From the NCBI GenBank assembly GCA_030528965.1, contig JAUMXS010000057.1:1-8274 (forward strand): a stretch of 8,274 nucleotides of DNA, in the 5' to 3' direction. This stretch comes from Eubacteriales bacterium (lineage in GTDB: Bacteria; Bacillota; Clostridia; Oscillospirales; Oscillospiraceae). The notes beneath the pieces were generated by a model. The model worked only from the letters and a program-made list of their open reading frames with translations, ran no database searches and had not been told where the DNA came from. Position numbers and translations under genes: made by a program. Below are positions 1-5,642 of this stretch, piece after piece (position 1 is the first letter of the stretch; the number at the start of each line of letters is the position of its first letter).

Positions 1-630
1 TGCTCAAAGTACAATCTGGGTGTCGTGCTGGTCGTGACAGTCGTGCCGGGTGTGAACGACGGCATGCTGGGGGATATTCTGCGTTTCGGCGTGGGCATGT
101 CGCCCTCTGTTCGCGGGATACATTTCCAGCCGGTGACCTATATGGGCCGTTCGCCTGCGGGACCGGCAGATGATCGGCGTATGACGCTCGATGAGCTGAT
201 CGATGCGCTCGTACAGCAGTCCGATGGACTCATTCAGCCGGAAAACCTGGCGCCTTCGCGCTGTGATCATCCGCTCTGCGGTTTCCATGGAGATTTTGTC
301 GCCGCTCAGGGACAGCTGAAGCCTTTGACCCATTGGACGGGCGAGGAAAAACCGTGCGAGGCGACCGCGGATCAGAACCGCGAGTTCGTCGGCCGCCGTT
401 GGCAGCGTCCTGCGGGGGAATGCTGCTGTTCCCCGGATATGAGTACGCTCGATGGATTTCTTGACAGCGTGAAACACTATGGATTTACAGTGACGAGCAT
501 GGCATTTCAGGATGCCGGGAACTTTGACATTGAGCGTCTGCGCTATTGCAGTACGCATGTATATAAGGATGGCCGCTTTATTCCGCTGTGTGCCAATTAT
601 CTTTTGGCGGACAGGAAGAAAAAAGTATGA
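1..630 (+). CDS. trsS: Radical SAM protein TrsS-like, C-terminal part (5' end outside window)
   Basis: The frame is open from the first base, so the start codon and the CxxxCxxC radical SAM cluster motif lie outside the window. The GTG at 25 is internal and should not be taken as the start. The 209 visible residues resemble the second half of radical SAM proteins of the TrsS / tetraether-lipid-synthase-like type: the strand VVTVVPGVND, then HFQPVTYMGR, then the cysteine-bearing NLAPSRCDHPLCGFHG. A triple cysteine (codons 421-429) follows, and the tail FDIERLRYCSTHVY...DGRFIPLCANYL is typical of the family. TrsS is known by name as a radical SAM (seleno)protein, and this copy has cysteines and no in-frame TGA before its stop. 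The stop overlaps the methyltransferase start by 4 bp (ATGA), which indicates translational coupling. The substrate is unknown. The family call rests on motif memory and neighbours; a generic radical SAM annotation is the safe fallback. Confidence 0.78.
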   Translation, partial: CSKYNLGVVLVVTVVPGVNDGMLGDILRFGVGMSPSVRGIHFQPVTYMGRSPAGPADDRRMTLDELIDALVQQSDGLIQPENLAPSRCDHPLCGFHGDFVAAQGQLKPLTHWTGEEKPCEATADQNREFVGRRWQRPAGECCCSPDMSTLDGFLDSVKHYGFTVTSMAFQDAGNFDIERLRYCSTHVYKDGRFIPLCANYLLADRKKKV

Positions 631-1229
631 GTACCTGCTGCGAGAGCCTGCATCCCGGCGGACTGGACCTGACAGCCCGTGCGATGGAGCTGGCGGCGCT
701 GCCTGTCGGGGCACAGATAGCGGACGTCGGCTGCGGCGCGGGTGCGTCGGCTGCTATGCTGCGGGAGCAATTCGGACTCACTGTCCTTGGCGTGGAACCG
801 GACGGCGGAGAAGAGATGCTGTGCGGCAGGGCGGATGAGCTTCCCTTTGCGGATGGGTCGCTGGACGGCGTGCTGTGTGAATGCGTGCTGTCGATCGTAC
901 CGGACCATGAGGCGGCGGTTCGGGAATTTTTCCGGGTGCTTCGTCCGGGCGGCGTGCTTTGGGTTTCCGACCTGTATGCGCGCGCGGAATCGGACGATGA
1001 TGGCGTACGGACGGAGAGCGCCCTGCGGAAGGAATTCACCGACGCGGGTTTTATCATAGAAGCCTTCGAGGATCACACGCCGGAACTCCAGAGCATGGCT
1101 GCGAAGATACTCTGGGAAGGCGGAGATGCCGCCGCCTGTACGGGCCGCGATCTGGCGGCGCTGCGCCGCCTCCGCTGCGGGTATTATCTCTGCGCGGCAA
1201 GGAAGGGATCGGTAAATGACATCGAATAA
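627..1229 (+). CDS. trsM: Class I SAM-dependent methyltransferase, TrsM / DVU_1556-like
   Basis: A 200-aa Rossmann-fold methyltransferase. SAM-binding motif I is IADVGCGAGA (residues 31-40), the acidic end of strand beta-2 is GVEPD (55-59), and the post-motif segment RVLRPGGVLWVSD lies at 103-115. The N-terminus begins MSTCCESLHPGG, with paired cysteines before the fold, a trait I associate with the DVU_1556 family. I chose the ATG at 627 because it overlaps the upstream stop (ATGA), is preceded by an AGGAAG-like ribosome site, and gives this family-typical N-terminus; an ATG at 588 in the same frame would add 13 residues inside the upstream gene. The 3' end overlaps the CoA ligase by 14 bp. 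Constant pairing with a radical SAM enzyme suggests that both act on one small molecule or protein target, but the methyl acceptor is not evident. Confidence 0.87.
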   Translation: MSTCCESLHPGGLDLTARAMELAALPVGAQIADVGCGAGASAAMLREQFGLTVLGVEPDGGEEMLCGRADELPFADGSLDGVLCECVLSIVPDHEAAVREFFRVLRPGGVLWVSDLYARAESDDDGVRTESALRKEFTDAGFIIEAFEDHTPELQSMAAKILWEGGDAAACTGRDLAALRRLRCGYYLCAARKGSVNDIE

Positions 1230-2508
1230 AATACCCCTGTCTCCCATCCACCGTTGGCTGGAACAGAGAACGGGACTTTCGGGCGACGCACTTACGCGGG
1301 AAGCCCTGCTGGATTATCAGCTGAAAGTACTTAGAGAACAGATGCACTATGCACGCAGCCGCAGCCGCTTTTATGCGGAGACGCTGCGCGATGTGGACAT
1401 TGACAGTGTAACAAGTCTCGATGCGCTGGAGAAACTGCCGCTCTGCTCTGCGGCGGATATCGCAAAAGCACCGGATGCTTTTTTATGTGTTCCGCAGAGG
1501 GATGTGGCCCGGATCACGACACTCTTTACCTCCGGCAGCACGGGAAAGCCCAAACGGATCTTTTTCTCCGAGAATGATCTGGAGATAATGGTGCAGTTTT
1601 TCCACTGGGGCATGTCCTGTATGGCGGATGAGAGCGATACGGTACTGATTCTGATGCCCTCGGAAACGACCTGGAGCGTGGGAGATGTACTGAAACGCGG
1701 ACTGGAACGACTCGGGGCGCGTTATGTGGAGTATGGTCCGATCCGGGATTATACGGACGCTGTCCGGGTCCTGCGGGAGAATGACATCACCTGCATGGTC
1801 GGCATCCCCTCGCAGGTATATCGTCTGGCAAAACTGGCGCCCGAAGTGCGGCCGCGGACGGTGCTGCTTTCGGCGGATTATGTACCGATCTCCGTTCGAA
1901 AGACCATCGAGACGATCTGGGGCGCGGAAGTATTTGACCATTACGGTCTGACGGAGACAGGTCTGGCCGGCGGAGTGGAGTGCCATGCGCATGAGGGCTA
2001 CCATATGCGTGATGCGGATATGCTCTTTGAGATCATCGATCCGGAGACGGGACACCGTGTGCCGGATGGTACGATGGGTGAGGTCGTATTGTCCACGCTG
2101 AATCGGCAGGCGATGCCGCTCATCCGCTACCGAACCGGCGACCGCGCGGCTTTTCTGCCCGGCAGCTGTCCCTGCGGAGCTGCTGCTGCGCGAATCGGGA
2201 AAATTCAGGGACGGATCCGGAATGACCTGGTTTTGCCCGACGGGGATAAAATCTCCATCCACGCCTTGGATGAAGTGCTGTATGCGCAGCCGCCTGTGCT
2301 GGACTATACAGCGGAACTGACGGACGACGGGAAACTCATCCTGTCTGTCCTGACGGTGGAAGGTACCTTTGATATTAAAAAGATTGAGCTTGCGGTACGG
2401 CAGACTCTGCAGCTGCATTGTCCCATGGAGATCTGCACGGGCGAAGGCTTTTTCACAAAAGGAACATTTAAAAGAGAAATTACGACAAAAAACATTGGGG
2501 AGGACTAA
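1216..2508 (+). CDS. AMP-dependent CoA ligase, PaaK-like (DVU_1553 family)
   Basis: A 430-aa adenylate-forming enzyme of the phenylacetate-CoA ligase (PaaK) subgroup, expected to activate a carboxylic acid as an acyl-adenylate and transfer it to CoA or another thiol. The P-loop-like motif TLFTSGSTGKPKR is at 102-114, the A5 motif FDHYGLTETGLAGG at 240-253 (aromatic Y243, E247) and the ATP-ribose motif IRYRTGDR at 303-310. A cysteine pair, SCPCG (317-321), sits before the C-terminal lid. The lid is short and ends KGTFKREI (415-422), where the catalytic lysine would be expected. Length matches PaaK-like proteins. The start at 1216 lies inside the methyltransferase gene and has GGAAGGGAT about 6 nt upstream. 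The substrate cannot be read from the sequence; the context suggests a dedicated acid in the TrsS/TrsM pathway, not general aromatic catabolism. Confidence 0.88.
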   Translation: MTSNKIPLSPIHRWLEQRTGLSGDALTREALLDYQLKVLREQMHYARSRSRFYAETLRDVDIDSVTSLDALEKLPLCSAADIAKAPDAFLCVPQRDVARITTLFTSGSTGKPKRIFFSENDLEIMVQFFHWGMSCMADESDTVLILMPSETTWSVGDVLKRGLERLGARYVEYGPIRDYTDAVRVLRENDITCMVGIPSQVYRLAKLAPEVRPRTVLLSADYVPISVRKTIETIWGAEVFDHYGLTETGLAGGVECHAHEGYHMRDADMLFEIIDPETGHRVPDGTMGEVVLSTLNRQAMPLIRYRTGDRAAFLPGSCPCGAAAARIGKIQGRIRNDLVLPDGDKISIHALDEVLYAQPPVLDYTAELTDDGKLILSVLTVEGTFDIKKIELAVRQTLQLHCPMEICTGEGFFTKGTFKREITTKNIGED

Positions 2509-2511
2509 ACC

Positions 2512-2955
2512 ATGGCAAATCAGAAAATGACGGCAGCGCAGGCTCTTAAACTCTATGGACAGGGCTATCATTGTTCTCAGGTCGTGTTTGGCCACGCGGC
2601 GGAAGATCTGGGAATGGATATCAACGAGGCTTACCGCGTTTCTGCCGGCTTCGGCGGCGGCCTGTTCAGAGGCAACGTCTGCGGCTGCGTGGCCGGTGCT
2701 ATTATGGCACTGGGTCTGGCTTACGGCCACGATGAGCCCAATCAGACTGAGGTTTCGGCGGAACTGACGGCGAAAGTCCTGGAGTTCCAGCGCCGTTTTG
2801 AGGAAGCGAACGGCAGCGTGCTCTGCAAGGATCTTCTGGGCATTGATATTTCCCTTCCCGGTGGGGTCGAAGAAGCCAAAGCATCCGGGAAAATGCAGAC
2901 CCTGTGCCCGCGTCTGGCTGAGAGCGCCTGCGAGATTCTGGACGAGATGCTCTGA
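2512..2955 (+). CDS. C_GCAxxG_C_C-type cysteine-rich protein (DVU_1555-like)
   Basis: A 147-aa soluble protein with the spaced cysteines of the C_GCAxxG_C_C family: C21 (YHCSQVVF), C57/C59 in NVCGCVAGA (the GCAxxG region, here GCVAG), C105 (VLCKDLLG), C132 and C140. Members of this family are small redox- or metal-associated proteins of anaerobes; the biochemical role is not established. The ATG at 2512 is 3 bp after the ligase stop and is preceded by a strong GGGGAGGA site overlapping the end of that gene. The next gene starts on the last base of the stop (TGATG), so this is a core operon member. A role in holding an iron-sulfur cluster or metal, or passing electrons to the radical SAM enzyme, is inference only. 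Confidence 0.86.
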   Translation: MANQKMTAAQALKLYGQGYHCSQVVFGHAAEDLGMDINEAYRVSAGFGGGLFRGNVCGCVAGAIMALGLAYGHDEPNQTEVSAELTAKVLEFQRRFEEANGSVLCKDLLGIDISLPGGVEEAKASGKMQTLCPRLAESACEILDEML

Positions 2956-3599
2956 TGCGTCCCGACGGACTGGGAAAAACTGTCCAACCATGCGGAGAAC
3001 TGGGCGCTGTTGTCACGGCGGCGGGCCTGTCCTCCCGCATGGGGGATTATAAGCCGCTCCTTCCGATCGCGGGGACGACCATTTCTCGTCGGCTGCTTTC
3101 CACACTGCGGGAAGCGGGTGTCGGGCATATCTGCGTGGTAACGGGTTATAATGCCGAACTTCTGGAGGAACATCTGGCCGGATTCGGTGCGGTGTTTGTC
3201 CGGAACGAGGCATACCGGACGACGCAGATGTTCGATTCGGTATGTCTGGGACTTCGGGTCCTGCGCCCTCTGTGTGATAAGGTGCTGTTCATGCCGGTGG
3301 ATGTGCCGCTGTTTTCCGTGGATACGGTCTCGACGCTTCTGCAAAGTGATGCGCCGGTAGCTGTGCCTGTTTGCGGAGGAAAACGGGGACACCCCATTCT
3401 GCTCACGGGACCGGTGATGGATGCCGTCCTTTCCGATTCCGGCGACGGCGGTCTGCGCGGCGCGCTGGACCGCAGCGGTGTGACAGAAAAGAAGATCGAA
3501 GTGCCGGACCGCGGGATCCTGTACGATGCGGATACGCCGGAGGATTACCGTACACTGCTTCGACTGAGCGAAGAACTTGCCGAAAATCGTTTGGGATGA
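2955..3599 (+). CDS. MobA/MocA-like NTP transferase (DVU_1551-like)
   Basis: A 214-aa nucleotidyltransferase of the MobA/MocA/IspD type. The nucleotide-binding signature AAGLSSRMGDYKPLLPI is at 22-38 (R28, K33), the metal-binding aspartate motif FMPVDVPL at 112-119 (D116), and GHPIL at 145-149, as in MocA-like proteins. MocA transfers CMP from CTP onto molybdopterin for molybdenum hydroxylases. The present family is related, but its substrate is not proven, and another phosphorylated cofactor is possible. The ATG at 2955 shares a base with the preceding TGA, with no separate strong ribosome site, suggesting re-initiation. The first ~16 residues before the Rossmann strand are extra, and an internal start cannot be excluded. 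It is the last gene of the operon and is followed within 10 bp by a terminator. Confidence 0.87.
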   Translation: MRPDGLGKTVQPCGELGAVVTAAGLSSRMGDYKPLLPIAGTTISRRLLSTLREAGVGHICVVTGYNAELLEEHLAGFGAVFVRNEAYRTTQMFDSVCLGLRVLRPLCDKVLFMPVDVPLFSVDTVSTLLQSDAPVAVPVCGGKRGHPILLTGPVMDAVLSDSGDGGLRGALDRSGVTEKKIEVPDRGILYDADTPEDYRTLLRLSEELAENRLG

Positions 3600-3604
3600 T
3601 CATT

Positions 3605-3643
3605 TCCGGGCAGCTCTGCAATATGCGGCTGCCCGGATTTTTT
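3605..3643 (+). terminator. Rho-independent terminator of the trsS operon
   Basis: A perfect 10-bp stem, TCCGGGCAGC (3605-3614) pairing with GCTGCCCGGA (3628-3637), has a 13-nt loop and runs into six T residues (3638-3643). It starts 6 bp after the NTP transferase stop and is oriented to end the five-gene operon. Confidence 0.93.
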
Positions 3644-3648
3644 GCATT

Positions 3649-3683
3649 ATACATTTAAATGTATGCAATTTTAAATATATGCA
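3649..3683. repeat. AT-rich palindrome and repeated 14-mer
   Basis: ATACATTTAAATGTAT (3649-3664) is a perfect 16-bp palindrome. Overlapping it, TTTAAATGTATGCA (3654-3667) recurs 16 bp later as TTTAAATATATGCA (3670-3683), with 13 of 14 bases identical. The patch is far more AT-rich than the surrounding genes and lies between two terminators. No open frame starts from it. It could be an operator, a cruciform-prone spacer or a relic; the sequence does not decide. Confidence 0.6.
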
Positions 3684-3701
3684 CTCATACAGAAAACCAG
3701 A

Positions 3702-3740
3702 CAGTCTCCGTCTGCTGATGCGGACGGAGACTGCTTTTTT
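3702..3740 (+). terminator. Second hairpin terminator, probably bidirectional
   Basis: An 11-bp perfect stem, CAGTCTCCGTC (3702-3712) with GACGGAGACTG (3723-3733), is followed on the + strand by C and six T (3735-3740). On the - strand the hairpin is followed by a weaker run (TCTGGTTTTC). It lies 17 bp beyond the stop of the cotJC 3' fragment, so it probably ends convergent transcription of cotJC (or of the recombinase) and backs up the operon terminator. Confidence 0.8.
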
Positions 3741-3756
3741 CAGGGTTTAAGCCAAA

Positions 3757-3828
3757 TCAATCGAAGGCCGGGTTCATCACATAGACGTTTTTCTGATCCA
3801 GTTTTTCTGTGGCAATGCGGAGCGCTTC
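3757..3828 (-). pseudogene. cotJC: cotJC (Mn-catalase family), 3' fragment separated by the element
   Basis: Read on the minus strand, the sequence encodes RFGEALRIATEKL, then DQKNVY, then VMNPAFD and a TGA stop at 3757-3759. This is the characteristic C-terminus of CotJC-type manganese catalases. It has no start of its own. The preceding protein segment, ending ...HFQRFGEA, is found about 4 kb away at 7773-8116 on the same strand and in the same codon phase. The last shared residues, FGEA, are encoded at both junctions (TTCGGTGAAGC here, TTCGGCGAAGC there), as expected for an attachment-site core. The fragment is undamaged: its only defect is separation from its 5' part. Confidence 0.9.
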
Positions 3829-3841
3829 ACCGAAGCGTACA
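3821..3841. other. Left attachment site (element/cotJC 3' junction)
   Basis: On the + strand the site reads AGCGCTTCACCGAAGCGTAC plus a final A. The core is GCTTCACCGAA (3824-3834). The host half (codons for A-L-R of cotJC) lies to its left, and the element half with arm AAGCGTACA (3833-3841) lies to its right. By the symmetry of the reconstructed attP, the central dinucleotide is TC at 3827-3828 (GA on the minus strand). The crossover point is inferred. Confidence 0.8.
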
Positions 3842-3860
3842 GGATGGATACAGATCCTGC

Positions 3861-5345
3861 TCAGAACTTCCATTCGATCCGGACGGAATCTTGTGTCGCA
3901 TAGATCACGTGAATGAACAGGTCGATCACGAGACGCTTTTCCTCAAAACTCAGTTTATCCCACATCGACATCGGATCGGAGATAATGTCACGGCGGCTTG
4001 CTTCCGGCTGCCTGTGCGCGGCAAGACGTGCAGACAGTTCCCGCTTTTTCCGGTCGAGGAGGCGGATCCGCTCTTCGATGTAACAATATAAGACCTGATC
4101 CGCACCCGGCAGGCGATCCATCAGCTGCCCGATTTCCCGCTCGGTCTGCAAAAGGGAAAGCTGCTGGGGCGATGCGGCGGCGGGGGAGGGGGGCTTTTCT
4201 CCGCCGTGCAGGACGGAGAACGGTTCCATCTTTTTGAGAATTTCCCGATAGACGATATCCTCCAATTCATCGGAGCGAATGAGACCCGGGCCGCGGCAGA
4301 TCCCGGAGTTCATCCGGTTGGTACAGCGAAAATACCGGAATCGGTCTCCGGTGCTGTGCTTATCGACAAGCGCATACCCGCAGACGCCGCATTTGATCTT
4401 CCCGGCGAGCCATGTGTTTTTGGCCTTTTGTGTGGGACTGAAAGCGTGGGAAGCTGTTCGCCGGGCCTGACACTGAAGCCAGAGTTCGGATGATACGATA
4501 CCTTCGTGCGGAGCCAGGACCAGAATGCTTCCTTTTGGGTTTTGATTGTTTTCCTCTGTTTCTTTGTATCGGTAACAGCCGTTCGTGCCGATGAAATCCC
4601 CGGGGGCGTTGACGAGGGTGACTCCCTGCTTCCGATAGTACTCATAGACGGAATGGTCCGCGCGAACATATATTGGATTCTGCAGGACATCTCCCAGCCG
4701 GGCCCGTTCCCAGGGCTTTCCGCGCTTTAACAGCCCCTGTTCCCGGAGATGCCGGCAAATATCGCCGTAGGAGGTTCCCGGACGGGCATAGAGAGTATAG
4801 ATCAGACGGATCTGTTCCGTCTCGTCGGGAACAGATTCGTACATGGATGTTTTAACACCGTCGATAACGGTTGGCACGAGACGAAATCCGTAGGGGACCC
4901 GTCCACCCATATACAGGCTTTTGCGACAGCGCGAGAAATAGGCATCGGTCACGCGCTTCTGGATGGTTTCCCGCTCGAGCTGTGCAAAGACGATGCAGAT
5001 ATTCAGCATGGCTCGTCCCATGGGAGAAGAGGTGTCGAATTTTTCGGTGCAGGATACAAATTCGACGTTCCAATGTTCAAAGTTCTCCATCATGGAAGAA
5101 AAATCCAGAATGGAACGGCTGATGCGGTCCAATTTATAGACCACGACCTTGCCGATGCGGCCGTTTTTTATATCGCGCATCATTTCGGAAAAAGCGGGGC
5201 GGTCGGTGTTTTTTCCGCTGAAGCCGCGGTCGATATAAAGCTGTGTTTCCTCGTTCTTTGCCTCGTGACGGCAAAACTCGATCTGGCTTTCGATGGAAAT
5301 GCTGTCCGCTTTGTCCACGGACTGGCGTGCATAGATCGCGATCAT
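3861..5345 (-). CDS. Large serine recombinase (SpoIVCA/TnpX-type integrase-excisionase)
   Basis: A 494-aa site-specific recombinase, close in length to SpoIVCA. The N-terminal resolvase domain begins MIAIYARQS with nucleophile S9 and R7. Active-site helper motifs are YKLDRISRS (70-78, R74 and R77), FDTSSPMGRAM (103-113) and AQLERETIQKRV (121-132). The recombinase domain starts near GGRVPYGFRLVP (147-158). A zinc ribbon uses C319, C322, C341 and C350. A Pro/Ala/Ser-rich linker (about 384-394), encoded by a G-run on the + strand, leads into a coiled-coil-like segment (about 397-446) and the C-terminal tail. All catalytic residues appear intact. The ATG overlaps the upstream 57-aa ORF stop (ATGA). 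The stop is only 20 bp from the left attachment arm, the usual place for such a gene. It is expected to integrate and excise the element at the cotJC core. Confidence 0.95.
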   Translation of the reverse strand: MIAIYARQSVDKADSISIESQIEFCRHEAKNEETQLYIDRGFSGKNTDRPAFSEMMRDIKNGRIGKVVVYKLDRISRSILDFSSMMENFEHWNVEFVSCTEKFDTSSPMGRAMLNICIVFAQLERETIQKRVTDAYFSRCRKSLYMGGRVPYGFRLVPTVIDGVKTSMYESVPDETEQIRLIYTLYARPGTSYGDICRHLREQGLLKRGKPWERARLGDVLQNPIYVRADHSVYEYYRKQGVTLVNAPGDFIGTNGCYRYKETEENNQNPKGSILVLAPHEGIVSSELWLQCQARRTASHAFSPTQKAKNTWLAGKIKCGVCGYALVDKHSTGDRFRYFRCTNRMNSGICRGPGLIRSDELEDIVYREILKKMEPFSVLHGGEKPPSPAAASPQQLSLLQTEREIGQLMDRLPGADQVLYCYIEERIRLLDRKKRELSARLAAHRQPEASRRDIISDPMSMWDKLSFEEKRLVIDLFIHVIYATQDSVRIEWKF

Positions 5346-5515
5346 GGGGTTTTGAAGTGCGGAGTAAAGATTCGAAACAGGGCTTCTTTCGTGGAACGAT
5401 CGATCTCCCGATGCTCCTCGTCGGAGAGCAGGGGAGAGAAATTCTCGATTCGCATGCTTCCGTTCTTGACGGGAACCGTGTGTACTTCGCTGTGACAGAC
5501 AGGGACCTGAAGCAT
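5342..5515 (-). CDS. 57-aa protein translationally coupled to the recombinase
   Basis: A small ORF beginning MLQVPVCHSEVHTVPVKNGS and continuing through MRIENFSPLLSDEEHREI to a stop overlapping the recombinase start by 4 bp. I chose the ATG at 5515 because GAGGAGGTG lies 6 nt upstream, an excellent ribosome site; an ATG at 5542 in the same frame has no comparable site. The segment FSPLLSDEEHREIDRSTKEAL is predicted helical and charged. Small proteins of this look sit directly before large serine recombinases in clostridial elements, but I know of no assigned function. It could be a recombination directionality factor, a regulator of the recombinase, or simply a coupling leader. It shares the recombinase's transcript. 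Confidence 0.8.
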   Translation of the reverse strand: MLQVPVCHSEVHTVPVKNGSMRIENFSPLLSDEEHREIDRSTKEALFRIFTPHFKTP

Positions 5516-5558
5516 CGCTGGCACCTCCTCAATTCCTATCAAACCATATTTTGGCTCT

Positions 5559-5573
5559 GCGCAGCTTATGCGC
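5559..5573. repeat. Short inverted repeat upstream of the recombinase operon
   Basis: GCGCA (5559-5563) and TGCGC (5569-5573) form a 5-bp stem with a 5-nt loop in the 5' leader of the 57-aa ORF. An adjacent near-palindrome, CCATATTTTGG (5544-5554), lies between it and the ribosome site. Both fall where a promoter or operator of the recombinase genes would be expected. No convincing -35/-10 pair is visible. Confidence 0.35.
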
Positions 5574-5590
5574 GGTTCTGCGCGCCAAAA

Positions 5591-5631
5591 AGAAAAGCCG
5601 TCTGTGAAACGCTTTGTTTCACAGACGGCTT
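5591..5631 (-). terminator. Intrinsic terminator after the U32 gene
   Basis: A perfect 16-bp stem, AAGCCGTCTGTGAAAC (5595-5610) with GTTTCACAGACGGCTT (5616-5631), has a 5-nt loop. On the minus strand it is followed by TTCTTTTTGG. It begins 12 bp after the U32 stop and precedes the recombinase pair, so the element's two transcription units are separated and the recombinase likely has its own promoter. Confidence 0.9.
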
Positions 5632-5642
5632 GCGTTGTTTCG

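Noticed and set aside
4..714. 236-aa minus-strand open frame opposite TrsS
   Set aside because: The plus-strand frame has the conserved radical SAM C-terminal motifs; this frame has none and crosses two sense genes.
1483..2991. 502-aa open frame on the minus strand across the CoA ligase and C_GCAxxG_C_C genes
   Set aside because: It lies antisense to two genes with clear family motifs, has no recognisable domain, and its composition (rich in R, H and Q) is typical of an antisense shadow in GC-rich DNA.
4168..4196. G-rich run (GGCGGCGGGGGAGGGGGG), possible G-quadruplex or slippage site
   Set aside because: It encodes the Pro/Ala/Ser linker of the recombinase without breaking the frame; I see no evidence of a regulatory role or frameshift.
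4749..5495. 248-aa plus-strand open frame opposite the recombinase
   Set aside because: It is the shadow of the serine recombinase, whose catalytic motifs fix the coding strand.
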